DNA of 64,000 nucleotides from Monilinia fructicola (Eukaryota; Ascomycota; Leotiomycetes; Helotiales; Sclerotiniaceae), in assembly GCA_008692225.1 (NCBI GenBank), contig VICG01000013.1:2103001-2167000 (forward strand), read 5' to 3'. Shown here piece after piece: positions 48,827 to 60,506 of this stretch. The translations under genes and the position numbers were made by a program. Each line of letters opens with the position of its first letter. Position 1 is the stretch's first letter. Below the pieces are notes generated by a model. It had not been told where the DNA came from. It searched no databases and saw only the letters and a list, made by a program, of their open reading frames with translations.

Positions 48827-50297
48827 TTACACCCTGTTGTGTCTATATCTATTGCAAGCCACTATCTCGCATCGGCGACACCCAAAGATGCACTGCCCCA
48901 ATGTGTCATGACAAGTCTCACATTGGTGAGATCTTTGGATCTTGCGCCAGTTAGCGTGCTGACATGCAAGGTTTTCCCAAAGACTCTATGCAGTTGCCGC
49001 AACTTGAGCATCCACTTCAGGATCTTGTTTAACAGCCTGATATGGGCGGTCGAGCAGTTGATGACCAGGTTTGCGGTTGAAAAGTTCAGTTGCACGGGCT
49101 AGTAACTGGTACTCATGCCACTGTGGACATCTACAGGTTTTCTATTTGAGTCCACACGTGTAACAGAACATGGCTCCGGATCGACAGCTATCATTAAGGG
49201 CAGCAGCGTATGCTTGGAAAGTCAAAAGTGAATGAAAGAATAGAAAGTTGCTTAATGTGATTGCAGCCAATTCCAAGCTCCACCATGTTCCAACAAGAAT
49301 AGCATTTTTGCCAGCCTTTATCTCTAGCAAGATCCAAAACCTATGTAAGGCGGTATTATTTGAGGAATCTCAAATATGTGCCTCCAGCTTACATAAAGTG
49401 TGAGCTTGTGTGCTGCAGTCATCGCAAGTCGCTACTTCATTGACGGTCTTAGAAGGATGCATGAAAGATAAACAATGCTTAGAGCAGCAGTAAATTCTGT
49501 TACGTATCTCAAGCTCAGTCTTCTTCTCGAAGGCGTGTGCGATATCAATTGTGAGGAAAAGGCGCGCGTTGGCGACTGATTGATTCGTTAGAGTAGCGGG
49601 GTGGAAATAGTGCCTCATCACTCATTGATAGAGTGAAAAGGTGGTCAGGACAACCGCGGGAATATCTATAGCGACAGGAACCAGGAACTCGGGCTGCATC
49701 GTAGCGGTCGATTTGGTAGCAGAAGATAGTACATTTTGTAAACATCGTCTTCAAGAGAGCATACCAAGAAGCTGCCAAAGTAGATGATTCTGGAAGTGAA
49801 CTTGCTACCAAGTCAAAATCTGGTTCATCAAGCTCTCCTGATGTGCTTCCATCTTTGGCTTCGACGCCAGAAATATACAAGATTTGAAGTTTCTGCAAGA
49901 ACTCTTCGTCCAAGGTCTGTGTAGGAGGTGGAGTAATGCTGGGGTGTTCGGGTGTGGCATCTGCTGTACGAGGACCTTGATATAAATGAAGGGCCATTGT
50001 ATGATCTGTTGCTGAAAAATCATCGCGTGATACCGTCTCAATCAGAACACCACCATCAGCTTGTACGTCAAGGGCAATACTTCTCGCCATGCGGTGGTTG
50101 GATTAAAATAATGCCGTCTTTTCCAATTCATTTCTTTGAAGCTTGAATGCCACTGAGATATTCAGAAACATCTTTGGTGTGGCCTTTTCCTCTCGAAGAT
50201 GAATGGCTAATATCTTCGATATGAAGCTGGATAACCAATTTTGACGACTCTTATCAATGTCCGCAAAGCAATGGTCACCGGTGGATGAACAATCCAT
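48827..50297 (-). pseudogene. RING-between-RING (RBR/IBR) E3 ligase pseudogene
   Basis: Read on the minus strand and allowing frame changes, the whole plan of a fungal RBR ubiquitin ligase can be followed. N-terminal helix: LQRNELEKTALF, then MARSIALDVQADGGVLIE. Damaged RING1: TKCTIFC and SCRYRYSRGCPDHLFTLSMS. IBR: RIYCCSKHCLSFMHPSKTV, then CDDCSTQAHTLCKLEAH. RING2: GWQKCYSCWNMVELGIGCNH, then MFCYTCGLK and KTCRCPQWHEYQLLARA. C-terminus: HQCETCHDTLGQCIFGCRRC, ending HNRV. Lesions seen: stops at 50103-50105 (TAA), 49370-49372 (TGA), 49142-49144 (TAG in place of the Trp of GLKWKTC) and 48986-48988; a frameshift between about 49545 and 49620; a one-base deletion near 49342; loss of RING1 His/Cys ligands; and a missing GT donor after GCNHI. 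It is clearly not translatable as an RBR protein. Confidence 0.85.
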
Positions 50298-51595
50298 ATT
50301 CGCTACGCAGTATGCAGTAATTGGATTCTGAATAAAGAAGCGGTTGTCAAAAGTTGATGGATGGAGTGATAATTGACAATTGAGCTGTTATTGAAAAGAG
50401 AGATTGTATTCTGGCGAATAGACTTTGTTGATGAATTCAGAAAATCGGCTTTGGACCCGAGTGACGGCTATACCAGCAGTTGGTCCGGTGTGCCCTATTT
50501 AGTAAGTTTCGTGGCATCTTTATACAATGGGTAGTATACCTTGGATGAGATCTGTGGCCCGGTTCACGTTCCCGTTCTCGATAAACCAAGCATCTACGAA
50601 ATACATAACAGCCACTGAGTGATACTAGGAGTGAGGTATATTCGATGCTTTAATTTTAGGCCACAATCGAATGACCGGCAACCCCTTCAAAAGAGACTGA
50701 CATCAAAGATGGTATGCCTCTCTAAGACCAGTTTGATATCCGGCCAAACGGCATAGATAGGAAGAAACTAGATGATCAAACGTTGTAGCAGCAGCAGCAG
50801 GGAGCCCAACTATGAATTACCAGCCCCTTCAATCTCCTTTTACTAGCTTAAGTTGTTCATGAAGCCACCATCCTTTGGGGGGGTGACCGTTCTTTGTCCC
50901 GTCCAGAGGATGAGATTCTTTTCCAGTGTCTAGCGGGTGTTTTGAAGGAGCCAGATACAAATGCGGCGGCGGCGGATTAGGAATGAACTTTCCTGTAGCA
51001 GCCATGCTTGCCAATACAAGTCACCATGAGTAATACTAAGTTTGTGGATAACTTCAGCATGATTGCTGGAGAGCATGCAACTGCCAAAACCACATCGTGC
51101 GCTCAAGATCGATTCTTCACATGTCTATCATCAGTGTTCACGCACACGGTATTCGGTGATGATTATAAAACAAATCACTCAAAACAATAGAGAAGTATAC
51201 TAGAGAAGTATACTAGAGAAGTATACTTACTTCCCTTCTTGCTATGTTTGTCACTTCTTTCGAAAACATATTTGATTTGATGACAAGGTCGGAGTAAAGT
51301 TGAGAAGATTACAGAAAGGAGAGGAATAAAAGAAAACTTGAAATCACGTGTGTATGAAACCACAAGGTTATAATTCGCACGAGCCACCATACACCGCCAC
51401 TAATTGAGGGGTCAACTCCAGCCTCGCGTACTTGCCCAATTGATTTTAGCTTCATATTTGTCCCAAACCCCCAGCTCATCCAGTATTGGTCGGTTGATTC
51501 GAGCCAGCGAGGACAAGGACAATTTCAAGTACAGTTTTATCTTTCCTTGAGGTACCGGCGTTAATCTTGAATTTCGTTCCTCAGATTTCTTCAAG
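50298..51595. other. Intergenic between RBR relic and capping protein gene
   Basis: 1.3 kb with no supported gene. A 17-bp direct repeat (AGAGAAGTATACTAGAG type) is tandem three times at about 51190-51230. A 61-codon minus-strand frame at 50829-51014 is not called. Confidence 0.5.
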
Positions 51596-52759
51596 ATGTC
51601 TTCACAAGTAAAGACCATTTCTGCCTTTGTAGAAGGAGCTCCACCGGGAGAGGTATGTCATATCCTTTGTATAGACCAAATATAAGCTCTTTACTGACAT
51701 TTATATTCCTTGAAGCTCGCAGATGTCATAGCTGGTACGAATTCCACGAATACCTTTCTCCTTGCAGTATACCCAATATCATACTAAATATGGATACTTT
51801 CTAGATATTAAAGCTTTGACTATCGATACACCAAATCTAGTCTCTGAACTCGGCCCTGCATTTCAGAGATATAACGAGGAACAGTTTGCTACGGTCAAAC
51901 TTCCTGGAAGCAGTCAACATGTTGGTTTCTATGATGGCAGATCAATAAAGTATCACGGAAGACTGACTGATTTATTAAGGTTATAATCAGTTCACACAAT
52001 TCTTTGGGAGATGGAAGATATTATGATGTCGAGAGTTCTTCTAGTTTTGCTTTCGATCATACCACTCAGGTATACATTATCTTTACCCGTCTGCGTGATA
52101 CGGACTGACAATTGGATAAAGAAAGCGAGTGCAGTGCAAAGTCATGTCTTGGAAGGCAGCCAAGTAGATCTTGTGTAAGTACTCCATAGATTATCCGGTT
52201 TATGTCCTGACACAACATAGCAAATCAATCCTTAAGAGCTTGGGTCCGCATGTAGCAGAACATTTCCCAAATGCATCATACGGTGCTTTTCCCATCGAAG
52301 ATGATTCAAAGATCGCAATACTTGTTGTTGCCAACAAATACAGTCCAAACAACTTCTGGTACAACTACCTCTCTATAACCGCTATACATATCTCGACATC
52401 TAACAACAAATAGGAACGGTCGCTGGCGCTCGTTGTACATCTATGAAACCTTGACATCATCTCTCACTGGCAGCATTAAAGTCGATGTTCACTATTACGA
52501 AGATGGAAATGTTCGACTTCTAACGACCAAACCGATTTCAGCAACCTCATTGTCATCAGCTAGCAGTGTCGTACGAGAAATTGCCATTGCGGAACAGAAA
52601 TACCAAGAAGAAATTAATAAGGGATTCAATAATTTGAGTGAAGGAGCATTCAAAGGATTAAGAAGACAGTTACCCATCACAAGACAAAAGATTGAATGGG
52701 AAAAGATTGCGGGGTATAGATTAGGACAAGATATTGGGGGTGGAAACTCTCGAAGATAG
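51596..52759 (+). CDS. cap1: F-actin-capping protein subunit alpha (apparent frameshift)
   Basis: Six exons: 51596-51652, 51716-51734, 51805-52069, 52122-52174, 52221-52358 and 52414-52759. The start is MSSQVKTISAFVEGAPPGE. Family features are IKYHGRLTDLL, then ISSHNSLGDGRYYDVES, FAFDHTTQ, HFPNASYGAFPIEDDSKIA, FWNGRWRSLYIYE and IKVDVHYYEDGNVRLLT. The C-terminal helix region carries FKGLRRQLPITRQKIEW. The alpha/beta dimer caps barbed ends of actin filaments. Exon 3 is odd: after RLTDLL (about 51980) the frame breaks. The bases AG stand between TTATTA and GTTATAATC, so the remaining exons are read in another frame. Everything else, including all splice joins, is intact, so a sequencing or assembly indel is the simplest reading. 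Confidence 0.88.
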
Positions 52760-53265
52760 TTGCGACGAATGAGGGGGCAAAGAGAGAATAGAGTAGTGGT
52801 TGAGGGAAACGATATGATCTGATTGTTAGAAAAAGAGCGTGTGATGAAATGTTCAATGGAGAGTTTGCAGAACTGAAATATAAAAAGTATCCATGGATCC
52901 ATGGATATGTTAAGGGTTGATTGGCAGATAACTAACTGGTCTCAAGTACAGACAGAGTAAATGGATAGATGAGAAGATCTATTCACCACCCGGGCACCCA
53001 CTCTCCACCGAATTCATACAAGTATACAAGTATACAAGTAGTGTGAATAAGATCCTGACAATGAATGATACAATGACATCAAGTACTGTATATCCATCCA
53101 TACTTATTAGGTGCCGTACCTATCTAGTACTTCCACGGAAATCCGGAATCGTTCCTCTTCTCTTTCCTTTAAAGTCCACGGGTGTGTATAGTTCTACTGG
53201 ACACTCATCTACTCGAGTACATACCTACTTAGGTAATACATATATACCCGTGGACATATTGGATA

Positions 53266-53296
<31 letters not shown>

Positions 53297-53297
53297 G

Positions 53298-53331
<34 letters not shown>

Positions 53332-53358
53332 TACATATATACATACATACATACATAT

Positions 53359-53391
<33 letters not shown>

Positions 53392-54310
53392 CATACATAC
53401 ATACTCGAGTATATATATACATACATACCTAGCTACCTACCTACCTACCTACCTACCTAGTACCTAACCTTGGACATGCCAATTCTCAATCATCCGGCTG
53501 TACTTTGTCTGTATCATCATAATCTCATCTCACCATCTCACCATCTCACCATCTCAGCTTTCCGTTCTCTTCCAATCAAATTGCATCAATCCCCGAATCC
53601 TCCACACCCGCATCACCCCCATCCCCCATCTACCGTTCTCTCACACCGTAACGGCTCATAAGGTCGGAATGAAAATGATAATCATCGAACCTTCCATCTA
53701 ATCGTCTAATCGTCTAATCAGCTAATCATCCCCTCATTCCGCCGCGGAATTCATTAATCTTCAACCAATCAAATACAAGGAAATAAATGCTGAGCAATTA
53801 ATAGTCCCAAATACGGCTTAGTGCGCAGGGTCATGGTGAGATCGGCCTCCGAGTTTAAAGTTCCAGGTTCCCATTGATTGATTTACTTTTACTTGTATTG
53901 GAACTAGTACAGTACTTTTTTATTCTTCCAGTACAGATTACAGTAGAAGAAGTGAGTGAGAACCAAATAAGTGGAATTGCATTTGTTGTCTCAGTCTCCT
54001 CCCAATCCCAATCCCAATCTCACTTTCTACTTCTTTTTTTTTATCTATGATTGTGAATAACTTCAAATTCAATTCCAATCAGTATCACCACTCGACAATA
54101 AATATTTGCTTGTGCCGTCTATCTATCGATTCGAACAGATAGAAGAAACTGTCCTTTTGACAAAACACCCACCCTACCAGTACTCAACAACAATTTTCTC
54201 CAAGGGAATTGAGAACCCATACAACTTACGAACACATCAAACCTTTCGGATATCTAAAGAGAAGAAATATAAATCACACATCCTTTTCCTATACCGAATA
54301 CACAGTCAAG
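52760..54310. other. Intergenic between capping protein and cytochrome b5
   Basis: 1.55 kb without a supported gene. It holds a long compound microsatellite (53261-53461) and T/A-rich promoter-like DNA before the cytochrome b5 start. Confidence 0.6.
53261..53461. repeat. Compound microsatellite (CATA)n-(TA)n-(AC)n-(TACC)n
   Basis: Successive tracts of CATA units, (AT)11-12, TATACA, ACAC, (AT)8-9, CATA again and finally ACCT/TACC tetramers. The open frames across it on both strands (Tyr-Ile-His repeats) are artefacts of the repeat. Confidence 0.95.
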
Positions 54311-55173
54311 ATGTCTGAGACCAAGGAATTCACATATGCTGAGGCAGCTGCACACAACACCAAGAAGGATTTGTTTATGGTCATTCATGATAAGGTCTAC
54401 GATACTTCATCTTTCGTTGATGAACATCCGTAAGTTTTGATTTCTTTCGTTTATATCTGTGCAAAGTGGGAGGAGGGGTGAGGGTTGGGAGGATCTTATG
54501 GATGGGAGATTAGAGGGAGTCGATGGTGAAATACTGGATGGAGGATGAATTGGACTCCAGATGAGCGTTGGACCAGGGAGAGAATATTCTTGGGGATTAG
54601 GATGTCTATCTTCGTATTCAACTCTACATATCTGGAATCTCATCCTTCCTTGGTCCTCTATCTCTTTCCACCTCTACCCTACGTTCTGTCGGCATGCGCC
54701 ACTTTTCCGCACATCCGATTCCAAATTTCTTCTTGACACATTGCTAATTCACATGTACATAATAGTGGTGGAGAAGAAGTCCTCCTCGATGTCGGTGGAC
54801 AAGATGCAACTGAGGCATTCGAAGATGTTGGACACAGTGACGAAGCACGAGAAATCCTCGATGGTTTACTCGTTGGCACCTTGAAGCGCTTGGTATGTTA
54901 TTTTCCCATTCCGTTTCCACCCAACCCCTCCAACCATTTCCTCCAATTCTCCATGCCCCTCTCATCATGCATGTCCTCGGTATAAACTAATATGCATATC
55001 CTTCTCAGCCTGGAGACCCAGCTCCAAAAGCTCAAACCGCAACCGCCTACCAATCCTCCCAAAGCGAAACCGGAACTGGCATCGGTCTCTACGCCATCAT
55101 CCTCATTGGTGGACTCGCCGCTTTCGGCGCTTATAAGTATTTGTTGACTCAAGAAGGCGCTGTTCAAGCTTAG
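54311..55173 (+). CDS. cyb5: Cytochrome b5, ER tail-anchored
   Basis: Three exons (54311-54429, 54766-54892, 55009-55173) give 136 residues. The heme-binding fold starts [20 protein letters not shown]. The first heme histidine is in EHPGG (His39; HPGG is split by intron 1) and the second in DVGHSDEAR (His63). After a Pro/Ala/Ser linker a hydrophobic helix at about 107-126 ([20 protein letters not shown]) serves as a C-terminal tail anchor. It passes electrons from reductases to fatty-acid desaturases, sterol enzymes and P450s on the ER face. Introns of 336 and 116 bp; the first is long for this window. Confidence 0.96.
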
Positions 55174-56374
55174 ATACCCATTGATGACGAGCTTGCGAAT
55201 GGCGAGAACAGGAGCATAGAGGATATCCAAGGTTCAGAAGATTAGAGTGGGGGATAGGTGGTTTCTGGATGACGAGAGAAGGATGAGATGTGTAATTTGA
55301 TGAGACATGCATGCATACCGATTTTCGCGTGGCGTATTCAACATATTGAGGTTTATTCTTCGGATTCAGATGATGGGTTGCTTGGGTGCTTTGCAGAGAC
55401 CTTCATCTAGAATATTTGGAGAGAGGTAGCAATGGATAGTTCATAATAGGCCGTTTGCTTTCCTTCATTGTCTTGCATTTGACCTCATTTACCGTTACTT
55501 AACTTCATCTGACCATCTTGACTTTTCCTTCAGAATCCATCCTCGAGAGTGAAAATATAGGGATATATGAATCTGTCATCTTCACCTTCCAAGATCCGTT
55601 GCGTCGCTCTACGAGCAAACGGGCTGAATATCTAATCTGATCAAGATTAAACTCCAATATTACTTTTTGCTTCATACTTGCTTCACAGCATCCTATAACA
55701 TGAGGTCTTTATTATGTATTATATGTAGGGTGCGGACTGTGACTGATACTGGTACTGGTACTGGTACTGGAGTAAGGGGTAGAGGGGATAGGGGAAGCGT
55801 GAAGTGAACCGAGACCCTTTATTATATTCTGTGGCCAGTGGACCGGCGGAATTTTCAGTTACTTTACATCATGGTATGCACGACAATGATGGATGCTAGT
55901 TATGTGGGCTGGTTGATGCTGAGAGGGATATCGTCGCTTGTGTTGGTGTTTATTGTTAGTTCATTGTTTAAAATGGGTATGGGTAGTAGGATATTCAAGA
56001 TCCATTTCTGATATCGTGTGTAGGTGATATAGGTGGTAGGAGAGGGTCTCTTTCTTTTTGGATATCTGGTGGGATTTTGATTGGTATATGATGGATGGAT
56101 GGGGCTTTGTTATCGTTGCTGGTGACTTTGGACCTTGCATTTTGGTTGTTGGTGTGCTTCTTATCTCGTCGTTTGATGAGTTTTGATCATATCACAGTCT
56201 GTCTCGGAGTAGTGTCCTTGGGGGGTTTTCAAGGATATTGGCGCTTTTTCAGTGACTTGGTGATCGGTATCCCGCCTTCACTCCTCTCCCTGGTATTCGA
56301 ACGAACCTGCGAACATTCATCTTCACTTCATCTGCCCATACTCCAACAAGCCGTAACCTTAACGCCGCCCGTCC
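55174..56374. other. Intergenic between cytochrome b5 and RING gene
   Basis: A convergent spacer of 1.2 kb. It includes a (GGTACT)n run at about 55748-55770. A 131-codon plus frame overlapping the RING gene end (56095-56490) is a shadow. Confidence 0.6.
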
Positions 56375-57239
56375 TTAAGCATACATCCCATCATCTCCAT
56401 CACTCTCCTCCTGCTCCTCCCTTCTCTTCCTCTCTTCCTCCCTCCTCTTCTCTGCTGCGGCATCAACAACATTTCCATCTTCATCCCTAATTAACAACTC
56501 CTCCACCCCTCTCCTGACACTATCCTGTTCTCTTTTTCTCTCCTCTCCATCTCCAACCTTCTTCCTATCCAAAGGACACGTCCCATTTAACCTTAACCAA
56601 GGTCCTACACATTCCAAATCAAACTTATGCGTGGAGTGACAAGGTAATACAACGACTAAACAATATTGATCATCGAGGAATTTTTCTCCGCAAATCGGGC
56701 ACGTTTCATCTGGTTTCAAAGACTTTCTGGGGACTCGGTCGATGGTGTCGAGGTAGGCTTGGGAACAGCCGGAGATGGTGGTGGGGGGTGAGTCGATTTG
56801 AGATGTTATGGAATCGATGAGAAGGTCGAGGAGGGGGTTGGATTCAGCTGAGCTGGGGTTATTGGTGCGGAGGGTCAGAAATTGATCTTGGAGAAGGCGG
56901 TAGGAGGCTGCTACGTCGACCTGTTTGTGCTATTGATTAGTTCTTTTCTTGTAGTTCAAATTGTAATTATCATGGGTGTTTGAGGGGAACGTACGGGAGT
57001 AGGGACAGCATGGGGATTATTGTGATGCCAGCTAGGATCGGTAGTAGAAGCTGAGGTTTCGATTTGAGATAGTTGGTTGAAGAAAGAGGACATAGAGGGG
57101 CGACGACGGGGTCCAGAAGGCTGGGAGGATGCCTTTATGTTGTGTTCGACTGCGGTGTGTTAGTAGTGATCTATAGCTCCACGATTGGGAGGGCGGGGCA
57201 AGGAGAGATGGGAAGAGGTTTACCTTCGTATGGATTCAT
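56375..57239 (-). CDS. RING-finger protein, probable ubiquitin ligase
   Basis: Three exons on the minus strand (57224-57239, 56995-57149, 56375-56920) give 238 residues. Exon 1 contributes only 16 coding bases (MNPYE plus one base). Residues 6-60 are low complexity; a helical segment YRLLQDQFLTLRTNN follows. The RING spans about 131-176: CPICGEKFLDDQYCLVVVLP, then CHSTHKFDLECVGPWL and CPLDRK. The ligand order Cys-Cys-Cys-His-His-Cys-Cys with WL before the last pair fits RING-H2. The C-terminal 60 residues are highly charged (KRREEERKRREEQEE). Fungal proteins of this small form are usually unnamed E3 ligases. Splice phases sum to 239 codons with no breaks. Confidence 0.88.
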
Positions 57240-58755
57240 CTTGAAAGTGGTTTTTGAGACTTAGTATAGTAGTTGTATATTGTAGGGACGAAGATCAGAG
57301 GATTCAAAATGGGTAGAACTATCATGAAGATGAGGGTTGAAGGGAAAATAGTTATGATATGGGAAGGGATAGGCAGGAGAACAAGTCGCAAGCCTTTTCG
57401 CTTAAGGCGAGGCTGGCCTGCAAGGCTATGAACCTCTTGGCCTCATCATATAAGGTTTTGTATTTATTTATTGCACGACGTCAAGACATCTATTTTTGGA
57501 TTTTCCGATTTAATTCAAATAACATTCCAAGATGTTTGAATATGTGACGGCTCCTTTGTTGACTCGACGGTTCATCCCATCTCGACCCTCGAGATGATTC
57601 GATTCTTTTGCTACTTCTTATCAAGAACCCCTAGATACGCTTCATGCAACCTCATGCTGAAACGAAGTCGCGGGTTCTGAGCGTTAAGACTGATGGAGAA
57701 CATTTCTGAGTAAATATCTTGGGGCTTCGGATGGCCTTTGGATGGCCTTTGGATGAACTTTGGATGATACGTTCTATCGAGATTTCTTATCAATTGATAG
57801 CATCATGGGTCGAATCAAAGGGCACATTTTGGCTTGAGCAACTTCTGGGAAGGTAGTCTTGTCCCTATCTTATGGTTGTAACTTTCGCGAAAAGCTCCAT
57901 CAAGTACTACTCGTAACGCCGCTCAGGATGGCTTTAAAACTGATTCTTCGAGGTCGCGCTGTTGCGCTGTCTGTCATCTGTGTAGTTCCTCAAATCTTCA
58001 TTCTTCGACCCGAGTTCGACGGATATGATTGCTGAAAGGCATGGCATGCTGTTACACCCTGTTTCCCTACAGCTATGTTCATCCTATGCTTCTATTGCAA
58101 TATTTTCAAGGAATTCCTCAACTCTATATGCCCGTATAGCACCCAAGCAGTATGTGGCCAGGCCCAGGTCGAAATATCGGTCCCGAAATATCCCCACATA
58201 CTGGTTTTGATATTGTGGCTGGGAGATTTTTAATCCAATCCCCACCAAATCGAAGATGTACATCTTATCAGCAAATCCGGAGCGAGCTATGGGATAATTA
58301 TTCATCCGATAATCGGATTCGCAATACCGCTTTTCGGAATAGTCTTTCTCATGGTGCCCAATGGATCTCCGATATGGTTCTCCTTCCAGTGTCTGGTACA
58401 TGATCATGCAAGAAAGTGCAGATTTGCTATTGAAATTTCTTCCACCGATCCTCTTGTCACCGTGTCATGCGCGTCAAATTGGCGACGCTTGTCAAATATG
58501 AGAAAGGATGTATACAAGCGGAAGAAGAGAAGTGACGCTTGTCAAAAGCTTGATAATGATCTACGACTAACGTGGACAAGTGCCGAATATCCGACAGAAT
58601 GTCCTTTCTTGAAAGGGTGACTTTGACTGCAATCGAAGATTTTGTAAAAAATCTGACGTATTTCATCTTTTCCTTATATTCAACATGTATTTCTTTTCCA
58701 CTGTCGATACTATTTCTTTTCTATTTTTACCATCTTTTCTGATTTATTCAATATA
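57240..58755. other. Intergenic between RING gene and MFS transporter
   Basis: A divergent interval of 1.5 kb, so the promoters of both neighbours lie here. No gene is supported. A minus frame at 58084-58407 has no motif. TGGCCTTTGGA units repeat in tandem at about 57730-57765. Confidence 0.55.
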
Positions 58756-60506
58756 ATGGCAGGAGAGAATGGCCATGAACTGGTCCGTATTGAGACAAAT
58801 ATTCTTCCGAAAGGAAAACTCATAGTGGTTTTCTCTGGATTGGCATTTGCTCTTCTCATCACTTTTATAGATCAAAACTCGATTGGTATAGCATTGCCCA
58901 CAATCGGTCCTGATCTCAATGCTGCCACTACGATTTCTTGGGCAGGTACATCAAGTTTGATTGCCAACACAGTATTTCAAGTTCTTTATGGAAGAATATC
59001 AGACATTCTGGGGAGGAAAGTGGTGTTTCTTACTGCTGTAGGATTGTTAGCGCTAGGAGATTTACTTTGTGGGTTTGCTAAAACAGGCCCCCAGCTTTAT
59101 GTTTTTAGGGGTATTGCTGGCGTGGGGACTGGCGGGATCATGGCCTTGGCTATGATGATTGTATCCGATGTCGTTACTTTGGAGAACCGTGGAAAGCAAG
59201 TACATTCTAGCTATTGAAATCTTGAGAGCCGTGACTGACTAGTTCTAGATACCAAGGAATTTTGGGATCGTGCATCGGGTTGGGTAATACCATTGGACCA
59301 TTCTTAGCAGCCGCATTCGTTCAGAATTCAACATGGCGAGGTCTATTTTGGTGTATATGCCCACTTGCTGTTCTATCTGGTGCTATGGTGGCGTGGACGT
59401 TACCTCCGAGCAAAGTTCATGGCTCTACAGCAACCAAAATTCGAGTCATCGACTATCCAGGGATTGTTCTCATAACCGCAGCCATCATGCTCATTTTGAT
59501 ACCAGTCTCGGGCGGTGGTACCTACTTTAAATGGTCTAGTCCGATGGTTATCTCCATGCTCACTCTGGGTGGGTGCTGCTTAATTGGTTTCCTCGTCGTG
59601 GAGTGGAAATTTGCCGCTATGCCAATGATGCCTCTGCACCTTTTCAAAGACCCCGCTGTAGCGGCCATTCTGGCACAAACTTTTCTCTTTGGTATAGTCT
59701 ATTACTCCCACCTCTACTACCTCCCAATATACTACCAGAATGCCCGCCAATACTCACCCCTCATGTCCGCCGCCCTCACGATTCCATTCGTAGCCACACA
59801 ATCCAGCTTTAGTATTGTATCCGGGCAATACATTTCCTGGACAAAACGCTATGGTGAAATTATTTGGATAGGTTTCATGCTATGGACCCTTGGATCAGGA
59901 CTCGTTCTTTTGTTCTCCCGAACACTACCAAAATGGAAAATTGTCTTGATCCTCTTAACCGAGGGAGCAGGAGTAGGATTCGTCTTTCAACCCACCCTTG
60001 TTGCAGCACAAGCTCATTGCACCAAACGAGACCGTGCAGTAGTTATCTCTACCAGAAATTTTCTGCGTGCTCTCGGTGGTGCGATTGGTCTTGCGATTTC
60101 TTCGGCTATTTTCTCAAATTCGATCCAATCTCATCTAGACACCTTATCAACTCCCTTGCCAGTGGGCTTCAAAGAAACAATCTTAGCGTCGATATTAAGT
60201 GTTCCAAACTTATCCGCATTGACGTCAGAGCAGAAAAATGAAGTCCTAAACGCATATATGGCTGCCAGCAAGAGTGTGTTTTACCTTTGGGTTCCTATTA
60301 TTGGCGTTTGTTTGTGTCTTTGTTTGTTGATTAAGGATAAGGGGCTGCAGAGACCAGATGAGAAACCAATAACTAGAGAGTTGGAACAAGGGGAAGTTAG
60401 TAGTAGTGTGACGGATATTGACATTGTGGCGGATGAGAGGGGGCATGAGACGAGAGATATAGAGAGGGGTGAGACGAAGAAGGTTGTGGAGGAGCCGAAA
60501 CGTTGA
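58756..60506 (+). CDS. MFS transporter, DHA2 (14-TM) drug:H+ antiporter type
   Basis: Two exons (58756-59195, 59249-60506) give 565 residues with 14 hydrophobic segments by eye, from LIVVFSGLAFALLITFI to VFYLWVPIIGVCLCLCLLI. MFS motif A is GRISDILGRK between TM2 and TM3. TM4 carries FRGIAGVGTGGIMALAM and TM5 has the antiporter-type GSCIGLGNTIGPFLAAAF. Length and TM number fit the DHA2 subfamily, which exports toxins, drugs or secondary metabolites across the plasma membrane; some relatives are vacuolar amino-acid transporters, so the substrate is open. No biosynthetic cluster genes adjoin it. The intron uses a GC donor (GCAAGT, 59196) instead of GT; only this splice joins NRGK to YQGILG in frame. 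Confidence 0.9.

Noticed and set aside
50829..51014. Small Pro/His-rich minus-strand frame (61 codons)
   Set aside because: It is too short, with no homologue recalled and no clear gene context beside the RBR relic. It could be a real small protein but cannot be supported.
53043..53432. Tyr/Ile/His-repeat open frames on both strands
   Set aside because: They are translations of the compound (CATA)n/(TA)n microsatellite.
58084..58407. 107-codon minus-strand frame between RING and MFS genes
   Set aside because: No motif, overlapping plus-strand frames of equal quality, and no splice partner found.
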